A stretch of DNA of 38,331 bases from Bacteroidales bacterium (GTDB lineage: Bacteria > Bacteroidota > Bacteroidia > Bacteroidales > UBA932): positions 1 through 38,331 of the forward strand of contig JAGAAF010000004.1 in the NCBI GenBank assembly GCA_017615435.1. The letters run 5' to 3'. Positions 1 to 8,127 of the stretch are shown one piece after another. The position numbers were made by a program, and so were the translations under genes. How positions within the stretch are numbered: the first letter of the stretch is position 1; the number at the start of each line of letters is the position of its first letter. Under the pieces are notes generated by a model. The model did not search any database. It was not told where the DNA came from and worked only from the letters and a program-made list of their open reading frames with translations.

Positions 1-414
1 AGCGTGGGCTCTTCGCTCAACGGCATCGGACCGGACAACGAGAGTATGTACCTCAACGGCAACGTGGACCCGAACAACCTGGATTCCAAGTGCTTCAACA
101 ACGCCGCCTATATGGTGCTGTTCGCGTCTACGCACTTCCCTTCCTGGTGGCCCGGTCCTCAGCTCTATGTCTACGACATATCGTCCTATATGCTGCCGGG
201 AGCCAACGTCTGGGATTCGACTGCGCTGGTCTACAGCATAGACAACAACAATATGTATTCGTTGCAGCACGAAAAGGGCGCGACGACTGAATACACCGCC
301 GCCGGCGACGTGATACTCTCGCCGACTCCGGACGGATACAAGCTCTATCTCTACTACTACGACCATTATGCCCAGATGCTGGGCGGATTCTCAGTTGACC
401 GTTTGAAACGATGA
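1..414 (+). CDS. DUF5018-family surface lipoprotein, C-terminal fragment (5' end outside window)
   Basis: An open frame runs in from the left edge with no start visible and stops at 412-414. The fragment of about 137 residues aligns by eye with the C-terminus of the complete DUF5018 lipoprotein at 14066-15748. Both have a segment on the pattern N/G-A/V-x-F/M-x-L-F/A, then Y-x-Y-D-I/L-S, a long polar loop, and a final S-x-D-G-x-x-x-Y-x-Y strand. DUF5018 proteins are beta-rich SusE/SGBP-like lipoproteins found beside SusC/SusD and are presumed to bind glycan at the outer membrane. The stop overlaps the next start (ATGA), so the genes are probably translationally coupled. Its position matches the second cassette (DUF5018 then GHL10), so a SusC/SusD pair probably lies just upstream. 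Family assignment rests on that internal similarity. Confidence 0.7.
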   Translation, partial: SVGSSLNGIGPDNESMYLNGNVDPNNLDSKCFNNAAYMVLFASTHFPSWWPGPQLYVYDISSYMLPGANVWDSTALVYSIDNNNMYSLQHEKGATTEYTAAGDVILSPTPDGYKLYLYYYDHYAQMLGGFSVDRLKR

Positions 415-1403
415 AAAGAGTAATTTGGATATTGGCGCTGGCGGGTCTCGCCCTGTCGTGCGGACAAAAGAACCCGGAAGACCCCGAAAAGCCAGAGGAG
501 CAGCACTGGACCAAGGTCGAGGATGTATCTCTCCCCGATGGAATCACGGTCTATCGCAACAGCGGGGATCTGTGCGGCAAGAAGGCGGTCGCCTACTACG
601 CCGAGGCTGATCTCTCGAAGGTGCGCTTCGACATATGGAGTATCAACGACCCCGGCTGCCGGGGAACCAGCGATGCGCTGAAAACTCCTTCGAAGGTCTA
701 CGAAGAGACATCGGCGCCCGTAATCATCAACGGCGGGTACTTCTATGTGGACGGAGGAAAGCGCTACAACGCCTCGCTCGCCGTGAAGGACGGGACTCTC
801 CTTGGCACCAATCTCAATTATGCTTCCCAGGACTGGGTCTACATCTACTATCCTACCCGCGGCGCGTTCATCCTTCATTCCGACGGTGCTGTGGAGGTGT
901 GCTGGACTTATTACACCACTTCCGGAGCCCATTATATGTATTCCAATCCCGCCCAGAACGGATGGACTCTCGGCCCGAAGAAGATTCCGGATGCAAATTA
1001 TCCCGAGGAGGCGCGCATTTTCGAAGCACGCACTGCAATCGGCGGCGGCCCTGTCCTGCTGAAGGACGGCGAGATCCGCAATACGTGGAAGTATGAACTG
1101 TTCTACGGCGAAGGTTCCGACAACAAAATGCCGGAAGAGTCGCATCCCCGCACTGCGGTGGGCAAGAAACAGGACGGCTCGCTGGTGTTTTTCGTGGCCG
1201 AAGGACGTAATATGACCGAGGGGGTGGCAGGATTCACAACCGCCGAGGTGGCTCAGATCCTGCTGGACATCGGTTGTACTGATGCCCTTAACCTGGACGG
1301 AGGCGGATCTTCGTGTATGCTTCTTAACGGACAGGAGACAATCAAAGTCTCCGACGGCTCCCAGCGCGCTGTGGGCTCCACCTTAATGCTGTTCTCGAAA
1401 TGA
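411..1403 (+). CDS. Phosphodiester glycosidase lipoprotein (NAGPA / DUF2233 family)
   Basis: The family includes the mammalian uncovering enzyme, which removes GlcNAc from GlcNAc-1-phospho-6-mannose; bacterial members hydrolyse sugar-phosphodiester or related bonds. A lipoprotein signal ends at Cys17 (A-L-S-C). The family landmarks are present in order: N-G-G-Y-F at 107-111, R-T-A-I-G-G-G-P in the middle, H-P-R-T-A-V-G from 245, and N-L-D-G-G-G-S-S at 294-301. At 330 residues it is a single NAGPA domain plus a short acidic/proline linker after the lipid anchor, so it should sit on a membrane facing the periplasm or outside. It overlaps both neighbours by 4 bases (ATGA), implying coupled translation with the DUF5018 binder and the GHL10 protein. 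The family call is firm; the GlcNAc-phosphodiester substrate is inferred. Confidence 0.88.
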   Translation: MKRVIWILALAGLALSCGQKNPEDPEKPEEQHWTKVEDVSLPDGITVYRNSGDLCGKKAVAYYAEADLSKVRFDIWSINDPGCRGTSDALKTPSKVYEETSAPVIINGGYFYVDGGKRYNASLAVKDGTLLGTNLNYASQDWVYIYYPTRGAFILHSDGAVEVCWTYYTTSGAHYMYSNPAQNGWTLGPKKIPDANYPEEARIFEARTAIGGGPVLLKDGEIRNTWKYELFYGEGSDNKMPEESHPRTAVGKKQDGSLVFFVAEGRNMTEGVAGFTTAEVAQILLDIGCTDALNLDGGGSSCMLLNGQETIKVSDGSQRAVGSTLMLFSK

Positions 1404-2785
1404 AAAGATTGTCGTTAATACTAGCCGTGGCTCTGGGGGCGCTGCTTCTTTCCTGCGAGGAAGAGAAGAACGACTCCTACATCTGGCGCGACGAATGGCG
1501 TTCCGACTATGTGCCCGAGACCGACGACGACATAGTGGGGAAGCCTCGCTGCGTGTGGGTGGACGCATCCGCCAACTTCCAGTATTACGCCAACGACGAG
1601 GCCCAGATTGCAGCAGACTGCAAGCGCCTGGCCGATATGGGCTTTACGGATCTCATTGTGGACGTGCGCCCGAACAGCGGGGATGTGCTTTTCAAGAGCA
1701 AGGTCGCTCCCGAACTGAAGAAGATTACTGCCTGGACCAGCAAGGGTTACGGCTTCCTCGAGAGGACGGCGGACTTCGACTATCTCCAGACCTTTATCGT
1801 TGCCGGCCATAGGGCTGGCCTTCGCATCAACGCCGGCATCAACACTATGGTGGGCGGTTACCGCACTGCCGCCGGCGACTACGGAATGATGTTCGACCGC
1901 CCCGACCGCAAGGCGTGGGGGACAGTGGACAATCTCCCCGGCGGGCTTACCAATATTATGGACGACACGGCGAACGGACCGCGCTTCCTCGACCCGGCCA
2001 ACGACGAGGTGCAGCAGTACCTCCTCGACCTGCTGGCGGAACTTGCGGCCTACAAGGGCCTGGACGGAATCGTGCTCGACCGTTGCCGTTACTCCGACCA
2101 TTGTATGGACGCGGGCTATACGGATGTCGCCAAGGCCAAGTTCGCCGAATACATAGGCGGCGAGGTGACGAAGTGGCCCATTTTCACCCAGGGGCAGGTG
2201 TTTATTCCCAATTCTCCTTCCAAGATACAGAAACAATGGCTTGGATTCAGGGTGAAGGTGATTCACGACTTCATCGAGAAGGCGGCCGAGACCGTGCATA
2301 ACGTCAACCCTTCAGTCCGTTTCGGAGTGTATGTGGGCGCCTGGTTCTCCGAGTATTACAGAAGCGGAGTGAACTGGACCAGTCCCAAATATAAGGTTAA
2401 GACTCAGGAAAGCACCTACTCCTGGGTGCTTGACGACTACCAGTCCTATGGTTTCGCCGACCATCTCGATTTCATCTTCCTTGGAGCGTATGCGGGATCT
2501 GATTCGATTTACGGCACGTGGGAGTGGAGTATGCAGGGCTTCGCCCAGCTGGGAAAGAAGCGTCTGGCAGGCGCTGTCCCGTTCATCCCCGGCCCGGATA
2601 TCGGCAACGCATCCGGTTTCGTGGACGGAGGAAAGGGCGCTCTTATGCCTGAAATTATCGATATGTTGCTCAAGGAAAGCGACGGAATGTTTATCTTTGA
2701 CCTTTGTCACATCCGCCAGTTCGATTACTGGGATGCGATCAAGAAGGGCTTTGATGATTATCTTGCAACAGTAGAAACTCAATAA
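1400..2785 (+). CDS. GHL10-type (DUF187-like) glycoside hydrolase lipoprotein, copy A
   Basis: A 461-residue lipoprotein (signal ending at Cys19, L-S-C) with a TIM-barrel domain of the glycosyl-hydrolase-like 10 group, best known from Bacillus YngK. Landmarks are W-V-D-A-S-A-N-F at 53-60, V-D-V-R-P around 87-91, an N-T-M-V-G-G loop, the D-G-I-V-L-D-R-C-R-Y strand with Asp227, and F-G-V-Y-V-G-A-W. Acidic residues at strand ends fit a retaining TIM-barrel hydrolase, but I cannot name the catalytic pair. The start overlaps the NAGPA stop (ATGA). A clear paralogue lies at 15754-17193, also next to a DUF5018 gene. Members are expected to act on GlcNAc/MurNAc-type or related glycans at the cell surface; the substrate here is unknown. 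Confidence 0.82.
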   Translation: MKRLSLILAVALGALLLSCEEEKNDSYIWRDEWRSDYVPETDDDIVGKPRCVWVDASANFQYYANDEAQIAADCKRLADMGFTDLIVDVRPNSGDVLFKSKVAPELKKITAWTSKGYGFLERTADFDYLQTFIVAGHRAGLRINAGINTMVGGYRTAAGDYGMMFDRPDRKAWGTVDNLPGGLTNIMDDTANGPRFLDPANDEVQQYLLDLLAELAAYKGLDGIVLDRCRYSDHCMDAGYTDVAKAKFAEYIGGEVTKWPIFTQGQVFIPNSPSKIQKQWLGFRVKVIHDFIEKAAETVHNVNPSVRFGVYVGAWFSEYYRSGVNWTSPKYKVKTQESTYSWVLDDYQSYGFADHLDFIFLGAYAGSDSIYGTWEWSMQGFAQLGKKRLAGAVPFIPGPDIGNASGFVDGGKGALMPEIIDMLLKESDGMFIFDLCHIRQFDYWDAIKKGFDDYLATVETQ

Positions 2786-2819
2786 TAACCATTTACTAAC
2801 ACACCAAAAACTATTTATT

Positions 2820-4559
2820 ATGAAGAAAATTCTTTCTTTGATCGCTTCTGTCGCGGTGTTCGCGGGCCTCTGGTCCTGTACTCCGGACGAAAAGCCGGTC
2901 GTGCCCGGAATCGACATCACGGGCGAGAGCACATTCAATGTTCCCGCTGCCGACGTGCCGACCATCTCCATCACCTTCACCTCCACGGTTTCCTGGACAG
3001 CTGAAGCTTCCGACGAGTGGGTGACCATCGCCCCCAAGAAGGGAGATGCTGGCGAAGCCACCATCAAGGTGAATGTGGACGACAACAAACTTGCCGATCC
3101 CCGTTCGCTCAAGGTAACCGTCACGGCCGCTGAAGTCGTGAAGGAATTCACCATTAACCAGGAAGGCGCATTCGTGCCCCACTTCGATGTGGATCCTTCA
3201 TCTTGCCAGTTCTCCGGCTTCGGCGACGGTGAGCCTTACTCCATCGAAAAAGAAGCGGGTGAATATGTTATTCCCGTGTCCACCAACCTCGAGTGGGACA
3301 CTTATCTCGCTATCTGGGATTCCGAACTCGGACAGGCTGTCGTAACAGATCACAATGCCTGGCTCAGCCTTACAAAGGTCAGCGAAGGCATCAAGGTGAC
3401 CGTTACCGACAATGAAACCTATGACGCCCGCGTGGAGTACGTCTATGTAGCCTGCCACGTCGGAGACGACTATGAGACCTACGGCGGATTCGGCGCTTGC
3501 ATCCTTGTAAGCCAGGCCGGACTTGAGGCTCCCACCGTACCTACTCTTGTGTGGGCAAAGTCCTACGCCGACCTCGACGAGAACATTGAGGCCACTGGCA
3601 CCACACGCCTTGCTTGGTCCGAAGGAGAGATTATGCTCAGCGACGGAAATGCAGTTTACGGACTGGATCCTGCTACTGGAGCATTATGGGACGTCTTCGA
3701 AGTTGCCGCAAAGAGCATCGATAGCGATGACGAAGGTAATCTTATCATTATGAACGACGTTCCTGCTGAGTATGATGAAGGCGGCAATGTTGTTGGCCCT
3801 AAAGCCCTCCAGATTATGTGGACTCCTTCAATCTACGATGCACCTACCGCGCTCTACACGATGGATTACACAAATCAGGCTTGGGGAACCCTTGGCAACT
3901 TCCGCGTACGTGGCAACATCGCTGGAGGAAAGGCTGTCGTGACAGCTGCAGTAGGAGCGTCCAGATTCTATTATGCGTGGGCCTTTGATAATAAGGAGTA
4001 TGTTAAGACATCTGATGCTTTTGATCCGATCCGCAGCTCTCTCAATGCTAATGGTGATGGAAACGATCCCAACCAGATCGGTGTAATATCCGTCGCCCCT
4101 GACAAGCTTACCGACGGAGTCATTTATCGAGGCTATGTTACCGGTCAGCCGGACGGCGACCAGAGCACCTACCTCCGCGTGGATCCTACCGTTCCCCAGT
4201 GGAGTAATCCCGTGTGGAAACTGGTTTCTACTCTCGGTTCGGGTGGTAATGAGTGCCAGTGCAACATAGACATTCTCGACATCAACGGCAAGCGCATTAT
4301 GGCTTACACACAGGGATCGTGGTTCAACTGGGGTCCTTATAATGCCAATATCTATGTGTTTGACATCACTGACCTGAATGATATCCAGGTTCTGGCCAAC
4401 ATCCCTACATCGGAATGGATTGGTGATGAACCTACACCTGCAGGACTATACCTGTCCGGCGCAGATATCCTTCTCCGTGAGAGCGGCGGAAATGTTGAGC
4501 TTTATGCTGTCAACGCTTGTCTCAGCAGGGTCGCCAAGTACATCTTCGGCCTCGAGTAA
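2820..4559 (+). CDS. BACON-domain surface lipoprotein with propeller-like C-terminal half
   Basis: Lipoprotein signal ending at Cys20 (L-W-S-C). The first BACON domain spans about residues 36-118, with S-W-T-A-E-A-S-D-E-W-V-T-I followed by G-D-A-G-E-A-T-I-K-V-N-V, typical of this carbohydrate- or mucin-associated beta-sandwich. A second, larger BACON-like domain follows at about 120-237. The C-terminal half (about 245-579) has repeated short beta segments (G-L-D-P-A-T-G, N-I-Y-V-F-D-I-T-D-L, R-V-A-K-Y-I-F) like a beta-propeller. No catalytic motif is visible, so it is probably a surface glycan-binding protein. A 34-base gap separates it from copy A GHL10, and its position matches that of the 17272-20901 protein in the second cassette. 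Third codon positions look more T-rich after about 3600 than before, which I did not quantify. Confidence 0.75.
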   Translation: MKKILSLIASVAVFAGLWSCTPDEKPVVPGIDITGESTFNVPAADVPTISITFTSTVSWTAEASDEWVTIAPKKGDAGEATIKVNVDDNKLADPRSLKVTVTAAEVVKEFTINQEGAFVPHFDVDPSSCQFSGFGDGEPYSIEKEAGEYVIPVSTNLEWDTYLAIWDSELGQAVVTDHNAWLSLTKVSEGIKVTVTDNETYDARVEYVYVACHVGDDYETYGGFGACILVSQAGLEAPTVPTLVWAKSYADLDENIEATGTTRLAWSEGEIMLSDGNAVYGLDPATGALWDVFEVAAKSIDSDDEGNLIIMNDVPAEYDEGGNVVGPKALQIMWTPSIYDAPTALYTMDYTNQAWGTLGNFRVRGNIAGGKAVVTAAVGASRFYYAWAFDNKEYVKTSDAFDPIRSSLNANGDGNDPNQIGVISVAPDKLTDGVIYRGYVTGQPDGDQSTYLRVDPTVPQWSNPVWKLVSTLGSGGNECQCNIDILDINGKRIMAYTQGSWFNWGPYNANIYVFDITDLNDIQVLANIPTSEWIGDEPTPAGLYLSGADILLRESGGNVELYAVNACLSRVAKYIFGLE

Positions 4560-4571
4560 TATACTCTTTGT

Positions 4572-5345
4572 ATGAAGCAACCAGTTTTATTTTCGATGCT
4601 TGCTGCCGCCATTCTTTTGGCGGCAGCTTGTACCGAAAAAGACGGACCGGACGAGAAAACAGAACCCGCCGGTCCCACCTGGCCGCGTAAGGAAATCTGC
4701 AGCATACTCACCGTCGGTAAGACTGAGTCCCTGGACAGCATCGAGTATGACGATAAAGGCAGGGTCGTCAAGGTAATGACTTTCGCGGTTGAGTTCGAAG
4801 AACTGGCCGGCGTTAAGGAAATCTACACTTACGACTATTCCGACGGGAAGATAGAGCGCAAATTCTTCTATGAAGGAGAAGAGGCTTCCGCCACCGCCGT
4901 TTACAACCTTGGCAAGGATAACCGCATCTCGGATGCGCTTATCGGCGGCCATTGGGAAATGGTGTGCTCTTATGACGCGAATGGCTATCTGACCACAATC
5001 GATCAGAAAAGAATTCAGGTCGTCGACTTCACTTGGAATGGCGGCGATTTGATCTCCGATACGTCAGGCTACACCTACACCTATTCGGATGTGGAGGCTC
5101 AGGGTTTCTATCCCCCTTCCGTCAGCCCGATGGACATCTGGCTTTATCGCCAGGGCTATTATGGAAAGATGCCCAAGCATCTTCCTTCTAAAGCAGAGTT
5201 GGAGGATGAAGGGGAGGTCCACACCTTCGATTATCTTTTCGTTGGCGGCCTTCTCCTCGGGTACACCGAGACTGTGACGATCACCTCCGGAAGCACTCCT
5301 TCAGTTACGGAGACCCACGTTGCGATCAACTGGAAGCAGTATTAA
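4572..5345 (+). CDS. Small lipoprotein with YD-like repeats (DUF4595-like)
   Basis: A 257-residue lipoprotein with lipid Cys20 (A-A-A-C-T). After an acidic/proline linker it carries RHS/YD-type units: Y-D-D-K-G-R-V-V-K-V, Y-D-Y-S-D-G-K-I-E-R-K, Y-N-L-G-K-D-N-R-I-S and Y-D-A-N-G-Y-L-T-T-I. This pattern is common in Bacteroidales DUF4595 lipoproteins, whose function is unknown. It lies 12 bases after the BACON protein and ends the plus-strand operon. Its stop codon (5343-5345) overlaps the stop codon of the oppositely oriented DUF5009 gene (5342-5344), so no room is left for a conventional terminator. The gene call is secure, the family name moderate, and no function can be assigned. Confidence 0.65.
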   Translation: MKQPVLFSMLAAAILLAAACTEKDGPDEKTEPAGPTWPRKEICSILTVGKTESLDSIEYDDKGRVVKVMTFAVEFEELAGVKEIYTYDYSDGKIERKFFYEGEEASATAVYNLGKDNRISDALIGGHWEMVCSYDANGYLTTIDQKRIQVVDFTWNGGDLISDTSGYTYTYSDVEAQGFYPPSVSPMDIWLYRQGYYGKMPKHLPSKAELEDEGEVHTFDYLFVGGLLLGYTETVTITSGSTPSVTETHVAINWKQY

Positions 5346-6709
5346 CTGCGCCAGAAGATCCGCCTGCCGGTGAAAAGGCAGGTGAGGGCAACCATAATGG
5401 AAGTTATTATAACCCCGCGCAGGAAACCTAGCGCGGGGTTTCCTATTGTCAGCTGGTCGAACAGGTCGAAGCGGCAGAGATATAGCAGCGGCATAATAAC
5501 GAAGCCGGTAACGGTGTAAGCGACCATAGGGTTCTGGCCGGTCATCGTGAGCGCGCGGCTCAGGGTGTGGCCTTTGAGGGCTGCGCGGGCCTCGCTCCAT
5601 AGGAGGAAAGAGGTGAGCAGACAGGCAAGGCCGGTCGTGCTGAGCATATAACTGATATTCGCGTGGTCCTTGGTGATGCCCCCGTCGATGGGATCGAAGA
5701 TGATTCCAAACTGAAGGGCGGCAAAGCCTATGCGCATAATGATCGACCACGCCGACTTATCCTCGCGCGTGAGCCACATTGCGAGGCCGCCGAGCGCGAA
5801 GACCGCCGTGAACAGTATCCACACGTTGCGGGTGAAGAAACCCCACAGCGCCAGCGGAATCATCAGAACGCAAAGCCACGCGGCCGCGGCACTGCGACTT
5901 TCGCGCGGAGTTTCGCAGATTTCGCCGTCCGCCGCCATCAGGATGTCGCCGATTATAGTGCCTGTCAGCACCACCAGCAAGTACTGCACGTACGACCAGC
6001 GGAAGAGCCAGTCTATCCATTCGGGGAACGCCAGAACGTCCAGCGCGTGGGTGTGCCAGTTGACCTCCTTGGTGATGAAGACCAGCGCGATCAACGCAAG
6101 GCGCAGCCAGATGTTCTTCCTGGTGAGTAGCCACGAGAATCCGCCCAGCAGCGCCACCAGCGACATCACCATAATAATGATGTCTATGTTGTGCAGCCCG
6201 AGATTAGCGCCGAGCACGAACTTCTCCACGCACAGCATCGCGATGACGACCAGCGCGCCCAGCGCGTTCAGCGCCCAGCTATGGGCGCGCTGAACGCGCC
6301 ATAGCGCGAGGAACAAGCCGACCCATATTCCGAACCTGACGAGGCACGCACTCCAGGACTGATAGTCCGCGATTATATACGAGTTCCCGAGCACGAGTCC
6401 GAAGGCGGCGAGGGTAAACCATCTCTTTACAAGGCCCCAGGAGATGCGGCCGAGAGACTCGCCGCGGCGCAGCTTGCTGCCCAGCGAGAAGGGGATGGCC
6501 GCTCCCATCGAGAACAGGAACCAAGGGAACACAAGGTCCACCCAGGTGATGCCTTTTACTGCGAAATTGAATGCGTAGGTGGGCGGCGGACACTGGCAGT
6601 GGAACATCCACGCCGGAAGGCCCGCGCCCCAGCCGATCGCGCTGCTCAGAATCATCAGACAGATGGCGATTCCGCGCAGCGCGTCGATAGAGGCAATACG
6701 TTTGTTCAT
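5342..6709 (-). CDS. DUF5009 multi-pass membrane acyltransferase (HGSNAT/NagX-like)
   Basis: A 455-residue integral membrane protein with about ten to twelve hydrophobic segments. The N-terminus R-I-A-S-I-D-A-L-R-G-I-A is the start typical of the DUF5009/HGSNAT group. His37, followed by P-P-P and then G-I-T-W-V-D-L-V-F-P-W-F-L-F-S-M-G, matches the human heparan-alpha-glucosaminide N-acetyltransferase region around His269, where a histidine carries the acetyl group across the membrane. By analogy it would use cytoplasmic acetyl-CoA to acetylate an amino sugar or other acceptor in the periplasm. It is the last gene of a minus-strand operon, 3 bases after the MFS porter. DUF5009 genes recur in PULs, often with GH89, and one is present here. 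The acceptor is unproven. Confidence 0.82.
   Translation of the reverse strand: MNKRIASIDALRGIAICLMILSSAIGWGAGLPAWMFHCQCPPPTYAFNFAVKGITWVDLVFPWFLFSMGAAIPFSLGSKLRRGESLGRISWGLVKRWFTLAAFGLVLGNSYIIADYQSWSACLVRFGIWVGLFLALWRVQRAHSWALNALGALVVIAMLCVEKFVLGANLGLHNIDIIIMVMSLVALLGGFSWLLTRKNIWLRLALIALVFITKEVNWHTHALDVLAFPEWIDWLFRWSYVQYLLVVLTGTIIGDILMAADGEICETPRESRSAAAAWLCVLMIPLALWGFFTRNVWILFTAVFALGGLAMWLTREDKSAWSIIMRIGFAALQFGIIFDPIDGGITKDHANISYMLSTTGLACLLTSFLLWSEARAALKGHTLSRALTMTGQNPMVAYTVTGFVIMPLLYLCRFDLFDQLTIGNPALGFLRGVIITSIMVALTCLFTGRRIFWRS
5411..5440. other. Perfect 10-bp inverted repeat inside the 3' end of the DUF5009 gene
   Basis: The arms AACCCCGCGC and GCGCGGGGTT are exact reverse complements around a 10-base spacer, giving a very stable hairpin in either transcript. 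It lies 66 bases past the stop of the plus-strand operon, which has no terminator of its own. Neither flank has a proper T-run (TTTCCTATT on plus, ATAATAAC on minus), so terminator activity is only a possibility. Confidence 0.4.
6262..6299. repeat. Long imperfect palindrome within the DUF5009 coding sequence
   Basis: GCGCGTTCAGCGCCC is followed after six bases by GGGCGCGCTGAACGCGC, which is its reverse complement apart from a two-base GC insertion. The 38-base hairpin is formed from Ala/Arg/Leu codons within a membrane-protein segment. A chance product of G+C-rich codon use is possible. Confidence 0.5.
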
Positions 6710-6712
6710 CGG

Positions 6713-8125
6713 CTATTTCTTCCTGCCCTTGCTTTTCCAGTAGCGCTCGATTTCCTCGAGGGTCATACCGGTGGTTTCAGGCATAAGCTTCCACATTATG
6801 AGCATATACGGGATGCACATCACCGCAAACAGAAGGAAGGTGCCGGCGGGGGTGAGGTTCGCGAGGAACCAGGGGGTAAGCTGGCCGATGAGGTAGGTGC
6901 CCACCCACAGGGCCATACCGGCGATGCTCATAGCGAGACCGCGAACACGGTTGGGATACATCTCCGAAAGGATGACGAACACGACCGCGCTGATGCTGAT
7001 GGCGGTGCTGAAGACATAGAGAAGGAAGAACGCCAGCAGGAAGCCGTTGCCAAGGCCGAGCGCCGCCCCCTTGAAGAAGTAGAGCGAGATGGCGAGGAGG
7101 CAGACTATCATTGAGCTGACGCCCCAGTAGACGAGCTGCTTGCGGCCCACCTTGTCGATAATGACGGTGGCGATGATGGTGGTCAGGAAGTTCACTGCGC
7201 CCACCAGCACGGTCGAGAGCAGGGAGACGTCTCCGGTCATTCCGGCGTCTTCGAAGATCTTAGGACCGTAGTACAGCACGGCGTTCACACCCATAAACTG
7301 GCCGAGGATGGCGATGGCGCAGCCGATGAGCACGGCGCGGAGGATGCCTGGTTCGAAAATCTCCTTCCAGTTGGCTTTGACCTCGCTGCCGATGGCCTCG
7401 AGAGTCTCGCCGGCCTGTTTGGACGCTTCCTCCTCGGTGATGTATATCCTCTGAAGTATGCCTGCAGCCTCGGAGCCGCGGCCCTTGACGAGCAGCCAGC
7501 GCGGGCTTTCAGGGATGAAGAAGATCACCACCAGGAATATGACATCCGGGATGAGGTTGCAGCCGAGCATTCCCCTCCAGTACTCGGAGTTGAACATATT
7601 GGTCATCAGCGAACCGCTGACGCTCTCGTCCACATTCTTGTAGATGATGAAGTTAACCAGGTAAGCCAGCAGGAATCCGAGGGTGATCATCAGCTGATAC
7701 AGGGCCACCAGAGTGCCTCGCTTGCTCGCTACCGCCACCTCTGAAATGTACATAGGGGAGACTATGCTGACCACACCGATGCCGAAGCCGCCGAACATAC
7801 GGAACACCACGAGCTGGCTGAAGTTGGCCGCGACCGCGCATCCGAACGCTGAGATGCTGAACATAAGGGCCGCGATGAGCATAGTGCGCTTACGGCCTAT
7901 GCCGTCGGAGAGCATACCGGCCACCAGCACACCGATGATGGAGCCGATGAGGGCGCAGCCCACATACCAGCCTTCCTGGATGGTGTTGAGGGCGAACTGG
8001 GTTGTGACCGCCTTGGTCGTACCGGAAATAACTGCTGTGTCGTAACCGAACAGGATGCCGCCTATTGCGGCCACCACTGCCAGGAATACGACGTATCCCA
8101 TATTGACTTTTTCTGTTTTTGCCAT
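6713..8125 (-). CDS. MFS sugar:proton symporter (sugar porter family, XylE-like)
   Basis: A 470-residue, twelve-helix inner-membrane transporter that should bring a released sugar into the cytoplasm with protons. Sugar-porter signatures are clear: G-Y-D-T-A-V-I-S-G in helix 1, D-G-I-G-R-K-R after helix 2, R-M-F-G-G-F-G-I-G and P-M-Y-I-S-E-V-A in helix 4, P-E-S-P-R-W-L-L before the central loop, D-K-V-G-R-K-Q in the second half, and P-E-T-T-G-M-T-L-E-E-I-E at the C-terminus. Length is normal. It is 2 bases from the upstream DUF4434 gene and 3 bases from the downstream DUF5009 gene, so all three are surely co-transcribed. It is the only inner-membrane sugar transporter in the window and so the likely import route for products of the flanking hydrolases. 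The exact sugar is unknown. Confidence 0.92.
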   Translation of the reverse strand: MAKTEKVNMGYVVFLAVVAAIGGILFGYDTAVISGTTKAVTTQFALNTIQEGWYVGCALIGSIIGVLVAGMLSDGIGRKRTMLIAALMFSISAFGCAVAANFSQLVVFRMFGGFGIGVVSIVSPMYISEVAVASKRGTLVALYQLMITLGFLLAYLVNFIIYKNVDESVSGSLMTNMFNSEYWRGMLGCNLIPDVIFLVVIFFIPESPRWLLVKGRGSEAAGILQRIYITEEEASKQAGETLEAIGSEVKANWKEIFEPGILRAVLIGCAIAILGQFMGVNAVLYYGPKIFEDAGMTGDVSLLSTVLVGAVNFLTTIIATVIIDKVGRKQLVYWGVSSMIVCLLAISLYFFKGAALGLGNGFLLAFFLLYVFSTAISISAVVFVILSEMYPNRVRGLAMSIAGMALWVGTYLIGQLTPWFLANLTPAGTFLLFAVMCIPYMLIMWKLMPETTGMTLEEIERYWKSKGRKK

Positions 8126-8127
8126 AG

